From Ponticoccus alexandrii (GTDB lineage: Bacteria > Pseudomonadota > Alphaproteobacteria > Rhodobacterales > Rhodobacteraceae): a stretch of DNA of 64,000 nucleotides. Below are positions 1 to 8,516 of this stretch, piece by piece; position 1 is the first letter of the stretch, and the number at the start of each line of letters is the position of its first letter. Both the position numbers and the translations under genes were made by a program. Below the pieces are notes generated by a model. The model made no database searches. It was not told the origin of the DNA and worked only from the letters and a program-made list of their open reading frames with translations. The DNA lies in the NCBI RefSeq assembly GCF_016806125.1, contig NZ_CP047166.1, positions 1,426,001 through 1,490,000 of the forward strand, read 5' to 3'.

Positions 1-1
1 C

Positions 2-2791
2 TCTGCGCTGGATACGGTGACCGGCGACGGCGGCGTTGTCGACGCGGTGCTTGGCGACGAGGGTCTGTTGGACGGCGTTGTCGGCGACGACGGCTTCGTG
101 GACTCGGCGCTGGATACGGTGACCGGCGACGGCGGCGTTGTCGACGCGGTGCTGGGCGAGGACGGTCTGCTGGACGGCGTTGCCGGGGACGGTGGCCTTG
201 TGGACTCAGCGCTGGATACGGTGACTGGCGACGGCGGCGTTGTCGACGCGGTCCGTGGCGAGGGCGGTCTTCTGGATAGCATTGCCGGCGACGATGGCCT
301 CGTGGACTCGGCGCTGGATACGGTGACCGGCGACGGCGGCGTTGTCGACGCGGTGCTGGGCGACGAGGGTCTGTTGGACGGCGTTGTCGGCGACGACGGC
401 CTCGTGGACTCGGCGCTGGATACGGTGACCGGCGACGGCGGCGTTGTCGACGCGGTGCTTGGCGACGAGGGTCTGTTGGACGGCGTTGTCGGCGACGACG
501 GCCTCGTGGACTCGGCGCTGGATACGGTGACCGGCGACGGCGGCGTTGTCGACGCGGTCCTTGGCGACGAGGGTCTGTTGGACGGCGTTGTCGGCGACGA
601 CGGCCTCGTGGACTCGGCGCTGGATACGGTGACCGGCGACGGCGGCGTTGTCGACGCGGTGCTGGGCGACGAGGGTCTGTTGGACGGCGTTGTCGGCGAC
701 GGTGGCCTCGTGGACTCGGCGCTGGATACGGTGACCGGCGACGGCGGCGTTGTCGACGCGGTGCTGGGCGAGGACGGTCTGCTGGACGGCGTTGCCGGGG
801 ACGGTGGCCTTGTGGACTCAGCGCTGGATACGGTGACTGGCGACGGCGGCGTGGTCGACGCGGTGCTTGGCGAGGACGGTCTGCTGGACGGCGTTGCCGG
901 GGACGGTGGCCTTGTGGACTCAGCGCTGGATACGGTGACTGGCGACGGCGGCGTGGTCGACGCGGTGCTGGGCGAGGACGGTCTGCTGGACGGCGTTGCC
1001 GGAGACGATGGCCTCGTGGATTCGGTGCTCGACACGGTGACCGGCGACGGCGGCGTGGTTGACGCGGTGCTGGGCGACGAGGGTCTGCTGGACGGTGTTG
1101 CCGGGGACGGTGACCTCGTGGACACGGCGCTGGATACGGTGACCGGCGACGGCGGCGTGGTCGACGCGGTGCTGGGCGACGACGGTCTTCTGGACGGCGT
1201 TGCCGGGGACGGTGACCTCGTGGATTCGGCGCTGGATACGGTGACCGGCGACGGCGGCGTGGTCGACGCGGTGCTTGGCGACGACGGTCTGCTGGACGGC
1301 GTTGCCGGGGACGATGGCCTCGTGGATACGGCGCTGGATACGGTGACCGGCGACGGCGGCGTGGTTGACGCGGTGCTTGGCGAGGACGGTCTGCTGGACG
1401 GCGTTGCCGGGGACGGTGGCCTTGTGGACTCAGCGCTGGATACGGTGACTGGCGACGGCGGCGTGGTCGACGCGGTGCTGGGCGAGGACGGTCTGCTGGA
1501 CGGCGTTGCCGGAGACGATGGCCTCGTGGATTCGGTGCTCGACACGGTGACCGGCGACGGCGGCGTGGTTGACGCGGTGCTGGGCGACGAGGGTCTGCTG
1601 GACGGTGTTGCCGGGGACGGTGACCTCGTGGACACGGCGCTGGATACGGTGACCGGCGACGGCGGCGTGGTCGACGCGGTGCTGGGCGACGACGGTCTTC
1701 TGGACGGCGTTGCCGGGGACGGTGACCTCGTGGATTCGGCGCTGGATACGGTGACCGGCGACGGCGGCGTGGTCGACGCGGTGCTTGGCGACGACGGTCT
1801 GCTGGACGGCGTTGCCGGGGACGATGGCCTCGTGGATACGGCGCTGGATACGGTGACCGGCGACGGCGGCGTGGTTGACGCGGTGCTTGGCGAGGGCGGT
1901 CTGCTGGACGGCGTTGCCGGCGACGACGGCCTCGTGGATTCGGCGCTGGATACGGTGACCGGGGGCGGTGGCCTCTTCGGGTCTCTTCTGGGGGCCTTGG
2001 CCCCTGAGGATACCGTCGCGGGCGGCGCCGCGCTTCTGGCTGCGGAGCCGGAGATGCCGGTGGATGCTGCGGGTGACGCTGAAGCCGAAGTCGATGCGGC
2101 AAGCGGAACCGCCCTCGATGACGCGCTGACAGAGGGTCTCCTCTCGGCCTCCGGTGACGATACGCTGGCCGGAGACGATAGCTCGTCGGACAGGGGGCTG
2201 GACGCGGATGGGCCGCTGGAGGCCGTTACCGGGACCGACGGCCTTGTGGGGGCTGCGCCAGACAGCCTGACGACTCTCGACGATCCGGCAGACACGGGTC
2301 CGGGCGACGACTTGGGCGACGATCTTGGCGAGGATGATTTCGTCGATACTCTGCTCGCCTCCGGCGGCGATGAGGATCTCCTTTCCGGTCTGGTTGGCGA
2401 CGACGATGTCTTCGGGATCGATGTCCCGCCCGACCTGGTGGAAGATGTCGACGATCTGACCGCGGGTCTTGGCGGCCTTGCCGACATGGGCGGCTCCCTG
2501 ATCGAACAGGGATTGCTGGCCGATGAAGCCGGTCCGGATGACGAGATCGATAGCTTGTTGACCCAGATCCTTGGAAGCTCCGTTGATGGTGATGTCACGA
2601 ACAGCGGGCCGGGTATCTTCGACCTGCTGATCGGCGGTGAAGCGGATCCCGAAGAAACCGCCGCAGAGACTGAAACCGGCGATGCGGGCCTGCTGGGTCA
2701 GGCCGAGATCGACGGTGTTCTTTCGTCGCTGTTCGATACCGGAGGTGGACTGTTGGGTGGTCTCGGTGGTGCGGAAGACGAGGCCGGGTAG
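2..2791 (+). CDS. Repeat-rich acidic surface protein, 5' end outside window (probable T1SS-secreted adhesin)
   Basis: The reading frame is open from base 2, so the start and any N-terminal prefix lie left of the window. Nineteen complete copies of a 34-residue unit fill about residues 4 to 650. The unit is rich in Gly, Asp, Val and Leu (VTGDGGVVDAVLG is typical) and has almost no Lys, Arg, Cys or aromatic residues. A non-repetitive acidic tail of about 280 residues follows and ends in a Gly/Leu/Asp-rich stretch, like the ends of the repeat proteins at 14227 and 16360. That similarity, and the type I secretion genes just downstream, suggest a secreted adhesin or matrix protein. No catalytic domain is visible. 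Function is inference; coding status is firm because the frame survives 2.8 kb and codon choice drifts synonymously between repeats. Confidence 0.85.
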   Translation, partial: SALDTVTGDGGVVDAVLGDEGLLDGVVGDDGFVDSALDTVTGDGGVVDAVLGEDGLLDGVAGDGGLVDSALDTVTGDGGVVDAVRGEGGLLDSIAGDDGLVDSALDTVTGDGGVVDAVLGDEGLLDGVVGDDGLVDSALDTVTGDGGVVDAVLGDEGLLDGVVGDDGLVDSALDTVTGDGGVVDAVLGDEGLLDGVVGDDGLVDSALDTVTGDGGVVDAVLGDEGLLDGVVGDGGLVDSALDTVTGDGGVVDAVLGEDGLLDGVAGDGGLVDSALDTVTGDGGVVDAVLGEDGLLDGVAGDGGLVDSALDTVTGDGGVVDAVLGEDGLLDGVAGDDGLVDSVLDTVTGDGGVVDAVLGDEGLLDGVAGDGDLVDTALDTVTGDGGVVDAVLGDDGLLDGVAGDGDLVDSALDTVTGDGGVVDAVLGDDGLLDGVAGDDGLVDTALDTVTGDGGVVDAVLGEDGLLDGVAGDGGLVDSALDTVTGDGGVVDAVLGEDGLLDGVAGDDGLVDSVLDTVTGDGGVVDAVLGDEGLLDGVAGDGDLVDTALDTVTGDGGVVDAVLGDDGLLDGVAGDGDLVDSALDTVTGDGGVVDAVLGDDGLLDGVAGDDGLVDTALDTVTGDGGVVDAVLGEGGLLDGVAGDDGLVDSALDTVTGGGGLFGSLLGALAPEDTVAGGAALLAAEPEMPVDAAGDAEAEVDAASGTALDDALTEGLLSASGDDTLAGDDSSSDRGLDADGPLEAVTGTDGLVGAAPDSLTTLDDPADTGPGDDLGDDLGEDDFVDTLLASGGDEDLLSGLVGDDDVFGIDVPPDLVEDVDDLTAGLGGLADMGGSLIEQGLLADEAGPDDEIDSLLTQILGSSVDGDVTNSGPGIFDLLIGGEADPEETAAETETGDAGLLGQAEIDGVLSSLFDTGGGLLGGLGGAEDEAG
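11..1948 (+). repeat. Tandem array of 102-bp units (19 copies) inside the partial adhesin gene
   Basis: A GAT ACG GTG codon run recurs every 102 bases from 11 to 1949, giving 19 complete units and a partial twentieth. Each unit encodes 34 residues that divide into about three blocks of 11-12 residues, each with a G-[DE]-x-G-L-[LV]-like core. Substitutions are few and mostly synonymous. The array continues past the left edge, so the copy number is a minimum. Confidence 0.95.
862..1894 (+). repeat. 510-bp higher-order duplication of five 102-bp units
   Basis: Bases 862 to about 1384 are repeated essentially without difference at 1372 to about 1894, an offset of 510 bases or five units. Neighbouring units differ from each other, so this is a block duplication and not just unit similarity. 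It points to recent unequal crossover or slippage. Confidence 0.85.
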
Positions 2792-2983
2792 GCCTTTTGG
2801 GGGTGTCTTTGGTTGACCCATTTAGGTGCATGTAATACGCATCTTTTGGGGGTATTCTCCTGCAAGGCGACTTGTGGGATATAATCTGAACGCAGGATGC
2901 CTGTGAGAATCTTTGTTTTCTCCGTCCTGATTGATGGTTCGGAGTGTGAGTGGTCGTTTTTTTCAGTGGTTTGGGCCAAGAAT

Positions 2984-2996
2984 GACGTAAAACGTC
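2984..2996. promoter_or_regulatory. 13-bp palindrome upstream of the prefix-protein/T1SS operon (candidate operator)
   Basis: GACGT-AAA-ACGTC is a perfect inverted repeat 22 bases before the ATG at 3019, in the 227-bp gap between the partial adhesin and the secretion operon. Position suggests an operator or leader element. No regulator can be assigned. The rest of the gap shows no clear terminator. Confidence 0.35.
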
Positions 2997-3018
2997 CCGT
3001 TTCTTGGGGAGTGGTTGA

Positions 3019-3852
3019 ATGGCAACAGAGTTGACCGTGCGCGGGGTGGGGCAAGAGCAATCGCAATCACTGGTTGTCGAGGCCGGGATTGCCCTGAATC
3101 GTGCGTCAGATGTCGCTTTGCCGGGAGCCGGATCTGAAGTCGTGGGTCACGAGAAGATGGGCCGCGATCTGGCGGTGCAGATGTCGGACGGTCGCACTCT
3201 GAAGATCGGGAATTTCTTTGTCATCGACCCCGAGGGCGACTACAGTCGCCTGCTTGACGCTCGGGGCGAGCCGATGGTGACCGGCCTGACGGCGCCAGAG
3301 CCTTCAATGGACGACATGGGACCGACGCTGGACACGGGCAGCGCCCCCGGGGCTGCCGAGGGCGACGTCGGACCGTCCCGTTCTGCTGCCGCGTCGGGTG
3401 AAACCGGCGAGGCGGACGGCGATGCTGCCGCCTTTGGCGGCGGTTCGACCATGCTCAGCGCGGGGGCGGGACTGGCCGCGGGCTATGGTTCGATGAGCTT
3501 GTTTTCTGATGTTCAGGACGACGACGGAGACGACGACCAGACAGCGCAGATGGTCCTGTCGACCGCCGATCAACCCGCGGCCGATGCCGACGCGCTTCAG
3601 CAGGACATCGACGCCTTGCTTGGCGCGCCCGAGGGCGAGGATGAGGTGGCACTAGCCCTGGACGCTATCCTCGCCATGGCCATGGAGGACGGGGCCGTTG
3701 ACGACGGCGACCAGAGTTCCCGCACCTCCCTTGAAACCCCGCAGGCGGACGGCTCGTCTGCCCCGTTTTTTGCAGAGGCGACCGAGCTGCCCCCCGAGGG
3801 GCTGGACGCACCGGACCTGCTTCTGCCCCTGACTGCCGAAGGTGAGACATGA
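3019..3852 (+). CDS. Short BapA-prefix protein without repeats, first gene of the T1SS operon
   Basis: 277 residues. Residues 1 to about 80 contain a motif pattern (hydrophobic strand, then DLAVQMSDGRTLKIGNFF) that matches the N-terminal prefix of BapA-type adhesins and aligns with the starts of the proteins at 14227 (DLVVETASGDTIRVTGFY) and 16360 (DLIVELRNGDRIIVEGYH). The rest is Asp/Ala/Gly-rich with a small Gly/Ala hydrophobic patch near residue 150 and acidic stretches. There is no export signal peptide. A GGGGAG ribosome site precedes the ATG. Its stop overlaps the start of the TolC-like gene (ATGA), so it is translationally coupled to the secretion genes. It could be a minimal T1SS substrate, a chaperone-like partner or an anchor for the larger repeat proteins; the role is unknown. 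Confidence 0.8.
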   Translation: MATELTVRGVGQEQSQSLVVEAGIALNRASDVALPGAGSEVVGHEKMGRDLAVQMSDGRTLKIGNFFVIDPEGDYSRLLDARGEPMVTGLTAPEPSMDDMGPTLDTGSAPGAAEGDVGPSRSAAASGETGEADGDAAAFGGGSTMLSAGAGLAAGYGSMSLFSDVQDDDGDDDQTAQMVLSTADQPAADADALQQDIDALLGAPEGEDEVALALDAILAMAMEDGAVDDGDQSSRTSLETPQADGSSAPFFAEATELPPEGLDAPDLLLPLTAEGET

Positions 3853-5135
3853 CGAGAAGCCCCAGCAAACCGTTCGCAGCCTTGCTGATTAAGCGGTGCG
3901 CCCGGCTGGTCGCGGTGTCTGCCCTTGCCCTTGGGGTGCTGGCGTCGCCGGCCCTCGCCCAGCTGACCCTGAAGGACGCGGCGCGGCTGGCGACGGAACT
4001 CGACCCCAATGTGACCGCGCTGCGCCAGCAGGTCGCCAGCCGGACGCTGGGGATCAAGCAGGCGCGCGACGGCTATTACCCCAAGGTCAGCCTTTCCAGC
4101 GACACCAGCACCACGGATGCCAACGGACCGGGCATCTCGTTGACGGTGTCGCAGGTGCTGTATGACTGGGGCCTGATCCGGAGCGAGATCAAGGCCGCGA
4201 CGCAGGCCCGGGTGCAGGCGGTTTCCGATCTGAAGATGTCGGTGGAAGACCTGACCCTGCTGGTCTCCGAGGCGTTCCTTGACGTGGAGATCGCAGAGCG
4301 CAAAATCGCGCTGACACGTGAATACATGCGTTTCGCCGACCGCCTGTCCACCCAGGCCGAGGGCCGCGCCCGCGCCGGTCTTGGCGACAATGGCGAGGTG
4401 GCCCGGGCGCGTCTGGAAGTGGCCCGCGCGCAGGATCAGTTGAACAGCCTGACGGCGGATCGCGAGATGAGCCTGTCGCAGATCGCCTTCCTGACCGGGC
4501 GCAAGCTGTCGGCTGTGCAGCCGCCGCCCTCGCTGGATTACGCGCGGCGTTACAGCAGCGCGGCCAAGATCCAGTCCGCCGTGCGCATTGCGCCGGATTA
4601 CATTGCAGGGCGGGCCCGCGCGGCAGAGGCCTTTGCGAATGTCGACCGGGCGAAGGCTGCGCGCCTGCCGACGATCCAGTTGCAGGCGCAGGGGCGGACC
4701 GACCTGAACGGCGGGCGTACCAGCACGGCGCTGGGACTGTCGGCGGGGGTCGACCTGAATGCGGGCGGTCTTGGCAGGCGGGCCGTTCAGGTGGCCCGCG
4801 CGGATGCGGCGGCGGCGGAATCCTCTCTGCGCGGCATCGAGCGGCAGATGACAAATACCGCCCAGACGGCGCTTCGGCACATCGCGACGCTGCGGACCGC
4901 AGAGCAGTCGCGTGTCACCCAGCTGGAACAGGCGACCCGTGTCCTTGCGAACTACGAGGATCAGTTCGTTGCCGGACAGCGCGAGTTGATCGACGTGCTG
5001 ACCACCGGGCGCGATCTTTACGACGCGCGGGTCGATCAGGTCGACACCTATGACGAACGCAAACGGACGGAATATCAGGCCGCGCGCGATCTTGGGGTGC
5101 TCGGCACCCTGATCCTTGCATCGAGCGGGGCATGA
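3849..5135 (+). CDS. TolC/LapE-like outer-membrane factor of type I secretion
   Basis: 428 residues with an N-terminal signal peptide (basic start, hydrophobic core, ASPALA cleavage-like site near residue 37). The mature part starts LTLKDAARLATELDPNV, typical of TolC-family proteins, and shows two duplicated outer-membrane-efflux halves with long alpha-helical segments and a conserved YDWG motif near residue 105. It would form the trimeric outer-membrane tunnel of the exporter encoded by the next two genes. The start overlaps the upstream stop by 4 bases. Length fits the family. I cannot distinguish LapE from other TolC-type factors by eye. Confidence 0.9.
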   Translation: MTRSPSKPFAALLIKRCARLVAVSALALGVLASPALAQLTLKDAARLATELDPNVTALRQQVASRTLGIKQARDGYYPKVSLSSDTSTTDANGPGISLTVSQVLYDWGLIRSEIKAATQARVQAVSDLKMSVEDLTLLVSEAFLDVEIAERKIALTREYMRFADRLSTQAEGRARAGLGDNGEVARARLEVARAQDQLNSLTADREMSLSQIAFLTGRKLSAVQPPPSLDYARRYSSAAKIQSAVRIAPDYIAGRARAAEAFANVDRAKAARLPTIQLQAQGRTDLNGGRTSTALGLSAGVDLNAGGLGRRAVQVARADAAAAESSLRGIERQMTNTAQTALRHIATLRTAEQSRVTQLEQATRVLANYEDQFVAGQRELIDVLTTGRDLYDARVDQVDTYDERKRTEYQAARDLGVLGTLILASSGA

Positions 5136-5166
5136 GCAGCATGCAACTGTGCGGGAACAACCGACC

Positions 5167-7302
5167 ATGAACGCCCACCAGAACTTCGACCCGGTCGTCG
5201 AGGGTTTGATCGAACTGTGCCGGGCGCAGGGCGTGACCACGTCGGCGGCCCGTCTGACGGACGGTCTGGGCTGGTCGCCGGACAAGCCGATGTCGGCAGA
5301 GATGGCCCCGCAGGCTCTGCGGCGCATCAACATGAGCTGCCGGGTGACCTCGGCGCCGGTACATTCGTTCCCTGACCACAGCCTGCCTGTGCTGTTGTTC
5401 CTCAAGGATGGCCGCACCGCCGTGCTGGAGAAATGGGCCGAGGAAGACGCGCAGATCATCCTGCCCGAAACCTCCGGCGGCCGTCTGTTCTGGAGCCGGC
5501 AGGAACTGGCGGAAAAGCACGACGGGCGCATTCTGGTCTCCAAACCCATCGACATCGTCTCGGATCGGCTGGACGAGGCGAAACCGACCCATGGCCATTG
5601 GCTGCGGGGGCCGGTTCTGGGGAACTGGTGGATCTATCGCGACGTCGTCTTTGCGTCTTTCGCGGCCAATCTTCTGGCCATCGCGACGGCGCTGTTTTCC
5701 ATGCAGGTTTATGACCGCGTGGTGCCGACCAATGCCTTCGACACGCTGTGGATCCTTGCCAGCGGGGTCGGGTTGGCCATCCTGCTGGAGCTTGTCCTGC
5801 GCACGACCCGCGCGTCGCTTGTGGACGTCTCGGGCCGGGATCTGGACCTTCAACTTTCGGCGAAGCTGTTCGACCGGGTCGCGAACATGCGGCTGGCGCA
5901 CAAACCTGCCTCGACCGGGGTCTTCGCCAACCAGGTGCGGGATTTCGCAACGGTGCGCGAGTTCTTCACCTCGGGCACGGTGACGGCCCTGTGCGACATC
6001 CCCTTCGTGGCGATCTTTCTTGCGGTGATCTGGTTCATCGGCGGGCCGGTGGCCATCGTCACGCTGCTTGGCGTGATCATGACCATCGTTCCCGGCATGC
6101 TGATGCAGGGGCGTCTGGCCCGTGCCTCGCGCGAGAACGCCCGCGAGGCCGCCGCCCTGAACGGCCTGCTTCTGGAAACGATCTCGAACCTCGAGACCGT
6201 CAAGGCCGCGCGCGCAGAAGGGCGGCTGCAGCGGTCCTATGCCCAGCTGTCCGCCACCATGGCCAATACGGCGGTCAAGACCCGCAACCTGACCACGACC
6301 ATGACCCAACTGGTCAGCGGTGTGCAGAAGGTCACCTATGCCGGGGTCATCATCGCGGGCGTCTACCTGATCAGCGCCGGCAACCTGACCGTGGGCAGCC
6401 TGATCGCCTGCACGATCCTGTCCAGCCGCACGCTGACGCCGATGGGGCAGGTGGCGGGCCTACTGGCGCGCTGGCAACAGGTGCGCGCGGCGCTGGACGG
6501 TCTCGACAAGATCATGGACCTGCCGCAGGAGCGCCCCGCCGACCGCCACTTCGTGCGTGCCTCGGAGCTGCGCGGCGAGTTCCGGCTGGACAACGTGGTC
6601 TTCCGCCACGATCCCGCCGCGCCGCCGGTGGTCAATATCCGCGACCTGCATATCAAGGCCGGTGAGCGCATCGCGCTGCTGGGTGGCAACGGCGCGGGCA
6701 AGTCCAGCTTCATGCGGCTGATCGCCGGTCTGGTCGACCCGCAGGAGGGCTCTGTGCTGTTGGACGATCTGTCGCTCAGCCAGATCGACCCGCTGGACCG
6801 GCGCCGCCAGATCGGCTACCTGCCGCAATCGGTCGCGCTGTTCCAGGGCACGCTGCGCGACAACCTGCTGCTGGATCACGGGCTGCACTCGGACGACCAG
6901 CTGCTCGAGGCGCTGGACGCGGTCGGGCTGGGCAGTTTCGTGCGCCGCCACGTGCGCGGGCTTGACCTTGTCATCCACGGCAACGGCAATGTGTCCGGCG
7001 GCCAGCGTCAGGCCATCGGGCTGGCGCGCATCCTGTTGCAGGACCCCAAGATCGTCCTGCTGGACGAACCCACGGCGGCCTTCGACCACATCACCGAAAA
7101 GCAAGTCATCACCCATCTGGGGACCTGGCTTGAAGGGCGCACGGCGATCATCTCGACCCACAAGCGCGAGTTGCTGAGCCTGACGCAGCGGACGCTGGTG
7201 CTGAAAGAGGGCAAGATCGCGCGCGACGGTGATCTGCTGCAGATCCTCAACACGGCCCGCGCGAACACGGTGCAGAAGGCGCAGGTGAAGGCAGTGACAT
7301 GA
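5167..7302 (+). CDS. Type I secretion ABC exporter with C39-like domain (LapB type)
   Basis: 711 residues from the ATG at 5167; an in-frame upstream ATG at 5116 overlaps the previous gene and lacks a ribosome site. Residues 1 to about 130 form a C39-peptidase-like domain that lacks the Cys/His catalytic layout, as in exporters of RTX and Lap-type adhesins, which bind but do not cleave substrate. About residues 150 to 430 are the transmembrane domain. The ATPase has Walker A GGNGAGKSS near 505, signature SGGQRQ near 610, Walker B IVLLDEP near 630 and the switch His in STHK. It powers export of the prefix/repeat proteins (inference from location). Stop and next start overlap (ATGA). Confidence 0.92.
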   Translation: MNAHQNFDPVVEGLIELCRAQGVTTSAARLTDGLGWSPDKPMSAEMAPQALRRINMSCRVTSAPVHSFPDHSLPVLLFLKDGRTAVLEKWAEEDAQIILPETSGGRLFWSRQELAEKHDGRILVSKPIDIVSDRLDEAKPTHGHWLRGPVLGNWWIYRDVVFASFAANLLAIATALFSMQVYDRVVPTNAFDTLWILASGVGLAILLELVLRTTRASLVDVSGRDLDLQLSAKLFDRVANMRLAHKPASTGVFANQVRDFATVREFFTSGTVTALCDIPFVAIFLAVIWFIGGPVAIVTLLGVIMTIVPGMLMQGRLARASRENAREAAALNGLLLETISNLETVKAARAEGRLQRSYAQLSATMANTAVKTRNLTTTMTQLVSGVQKVTYAGVIIAGVYLISAGNLTVGSLIACTILSSRTLTPMGQVAGLLARWQQVRAALDGLDKIMDLPQERPADRHFVRASELRGEFRLDNVVFRHDPAAPPVVNIRDLHIKAGERIALLGGNGAGKSSFMRLIAGLVDPQEGSVLLDDLSLSQIDPLDRRRQIGYLPQSVALFQGTLRDNLLLDHGLHSDDQLLEALDAVGLGSFVRRHVRGLDLVIHGNGNVSGGQRQAIGLARILLQDPKIVLLDEPTAAFDHITEKQVITHLGTWLEGRTAIISTHKRELLSLTQRTLVLKEGKIARDGDLLQILNTARANTVQKAQVKAVT

Positions 7303-8471
7303 GTAGTCCCGAGCTCTTCGACCCCAGCCATGTGGACGGAAGTTACCGCCAGCAGACGCTGCGCCGGTCGCGCCTGACGATATACACCGTCGTGCTGTCA
7401 CTGCTGGCCGCTATCGCCTGGGCGGCGGTGGCACAGGTCAACGAGGTGACGCGGGGCGACGGCAAGGTCATTCCGGCCCGCCGGATGCAGACGATCCAGA
7501 GCCTTGAGGGCGGCATCCTCGCCGAGCTTCAGGTCGCCGAGGGCGACATCGTCGAGGCCGGGCAGGTGCTGGCGCGGCTGGATGCGACGCGCTCGCGCTC
7601 TGCCTTTATGGCCGCCGAAAGCCAGATCATCTCCCTGACCGCCGAGGTCGCCCGGCTGGAGGCCGAGGTGCTGGAACAGCCGAAGCTGGATTTCGGCGCC
7701 GAGCCCAACACGGCCGAGCAGACCGAACTGCGCCTGTTCAGGGCTCGTCGCACCAAGCTGGAGGCCTCGCTGGAGGCATTGGAAAGCGAACGTGCGGCCA
7801 TCGAGGAACAGATCGCCATCACCAGCCCACTGGCCGCCAGCGGCTCTGTCAGCCGGATCAACCTGCTGCAGCTGGAACAGAAGAAGGCCGAGCTGGACGG
7901 TCGGATCGGCGACACGCGCAACGCCTATGTGCAGGACGCCTACAAGGACCTCGCACAGCGGCGCTCGCGTCTCAGTGCGCTGTCCGAAGAAGCGGTGCAG
8001 AAGCAGGACGAATTGCAGCGCACGGCCATCCGCTCTCCGGTTGCGGGGCGGGTGAACAACATCGCGATCACCACCCTGGGCGGCGTCGTGCAGCCGGGTG
8101 AGCCGATCATGGAGATCACGCCCATCGACGACCAGCTGGTGATCGAGACCAAGGTCCTGCCGCGGGACGTGGCCTTCGTCGCGCCGGGAATGCCCGCCAG
8201 CGTCAAGATCACCGCCTATGACTTCGCCACCTACGGCGACCTGCGCGGCACGGTCATGCAGATCTCCGAGGATACGGTCGAGGAAGAGACGCGGCAGGGG
8301 CCGCAGAACTTCTACCGGGTCATGGTCATGACCGAACACAACTATCTCGAACAGGGCGGCGAACGCTTCGCCATCCGGCCGGGCATGGTGGCACAGGTCG
8401 ACATCGAAAGCGGCGATCGTTCGGTCCTGAGCTATCTCACCCGCCCGCTGCTCAACGCCCGTCTCCGCTGA
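7299..8471 (+). CDS. HlyD-family T1SS periplasmic adaptor
   Basis: 390 residues. A single transmembrane helix lies at about residues 26 to 46 after a short cytoplasmic tail. A beta-barrel/lipoyl half begins with GDGKVIPARRMQTIQSLEGG, a near-signature of HlyD/LapC adaptors. A long coiled-coil hairpin (about 100-245) leads to the second lipoyl half (RSPVAGRVNN). It bridges the ABC exporter and the TolC-like factor. It is translationally coupled to the exporter through a 4-base overlap, completing a three-gene T1SS operon. Confidence 0.93.
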   Translation: MSSPELFDPSHVDGSYRQQTLRRSRLTIYTVVLSLLAAIAWAAVAQVNEVTRGDGKVIPARRMQTIQSLEGGILAELQVAEGDIVEAGQVLARLDATRSRSAFMAAESQIISLTAEVARLEAEVLEQPKLDFGAEPNTAEQTELRLFRARRTKLEASLEALESERAAIEEQIAITSPLAASGSVSRINLLQLEQKKAELDGRIGDTRNAYVQDAYKDLAQRRSRLSALSEEAVQKQDELQRTAIRSPVAGRVNNIAITTLGGVVQPGEPIMEITPIDDQLVIETKVLPRDVAFVAPGMPASVKITAYDFATYGDLRGTVMQISEDTVEEETRQGPQNFYRVMVMTEHNYLEQGGERFAIRPGMVAQVDIESGDRSVLSYLTRPLLNARLR

Positions 8472-8516
8472 GGACTGCTCCCCTCTCCGAACTGCCAAGA
8501 AGTCGAAGGAATACCC

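Noticed and set aside
11-1948. CRISPR-like regular direct repeats
   Set aside because: Repeats are contiguous, in frame and protein-coding, with no spacers between identical units.
1430-2821. Long minus-strand open frame antisense to the first adhesin
   Set aside because: It is a shadow of the in-frame 102-bp repeats; it lacks a ribosome site and its composition follows the repeat.
5116-5166. Earlier in-frame start for the ABC exporter
   Set aside because: It lies within the TolC-like gene and lacks a ribosome site; conserved similarity begins after 5167.
3597-5555. 652-residue minus-strand frame opposite the TolC-like gene
   Set aside because: The plus strand has a clear TolC-family protein; the minus product is Arg/Gly/Gln-rich noise.
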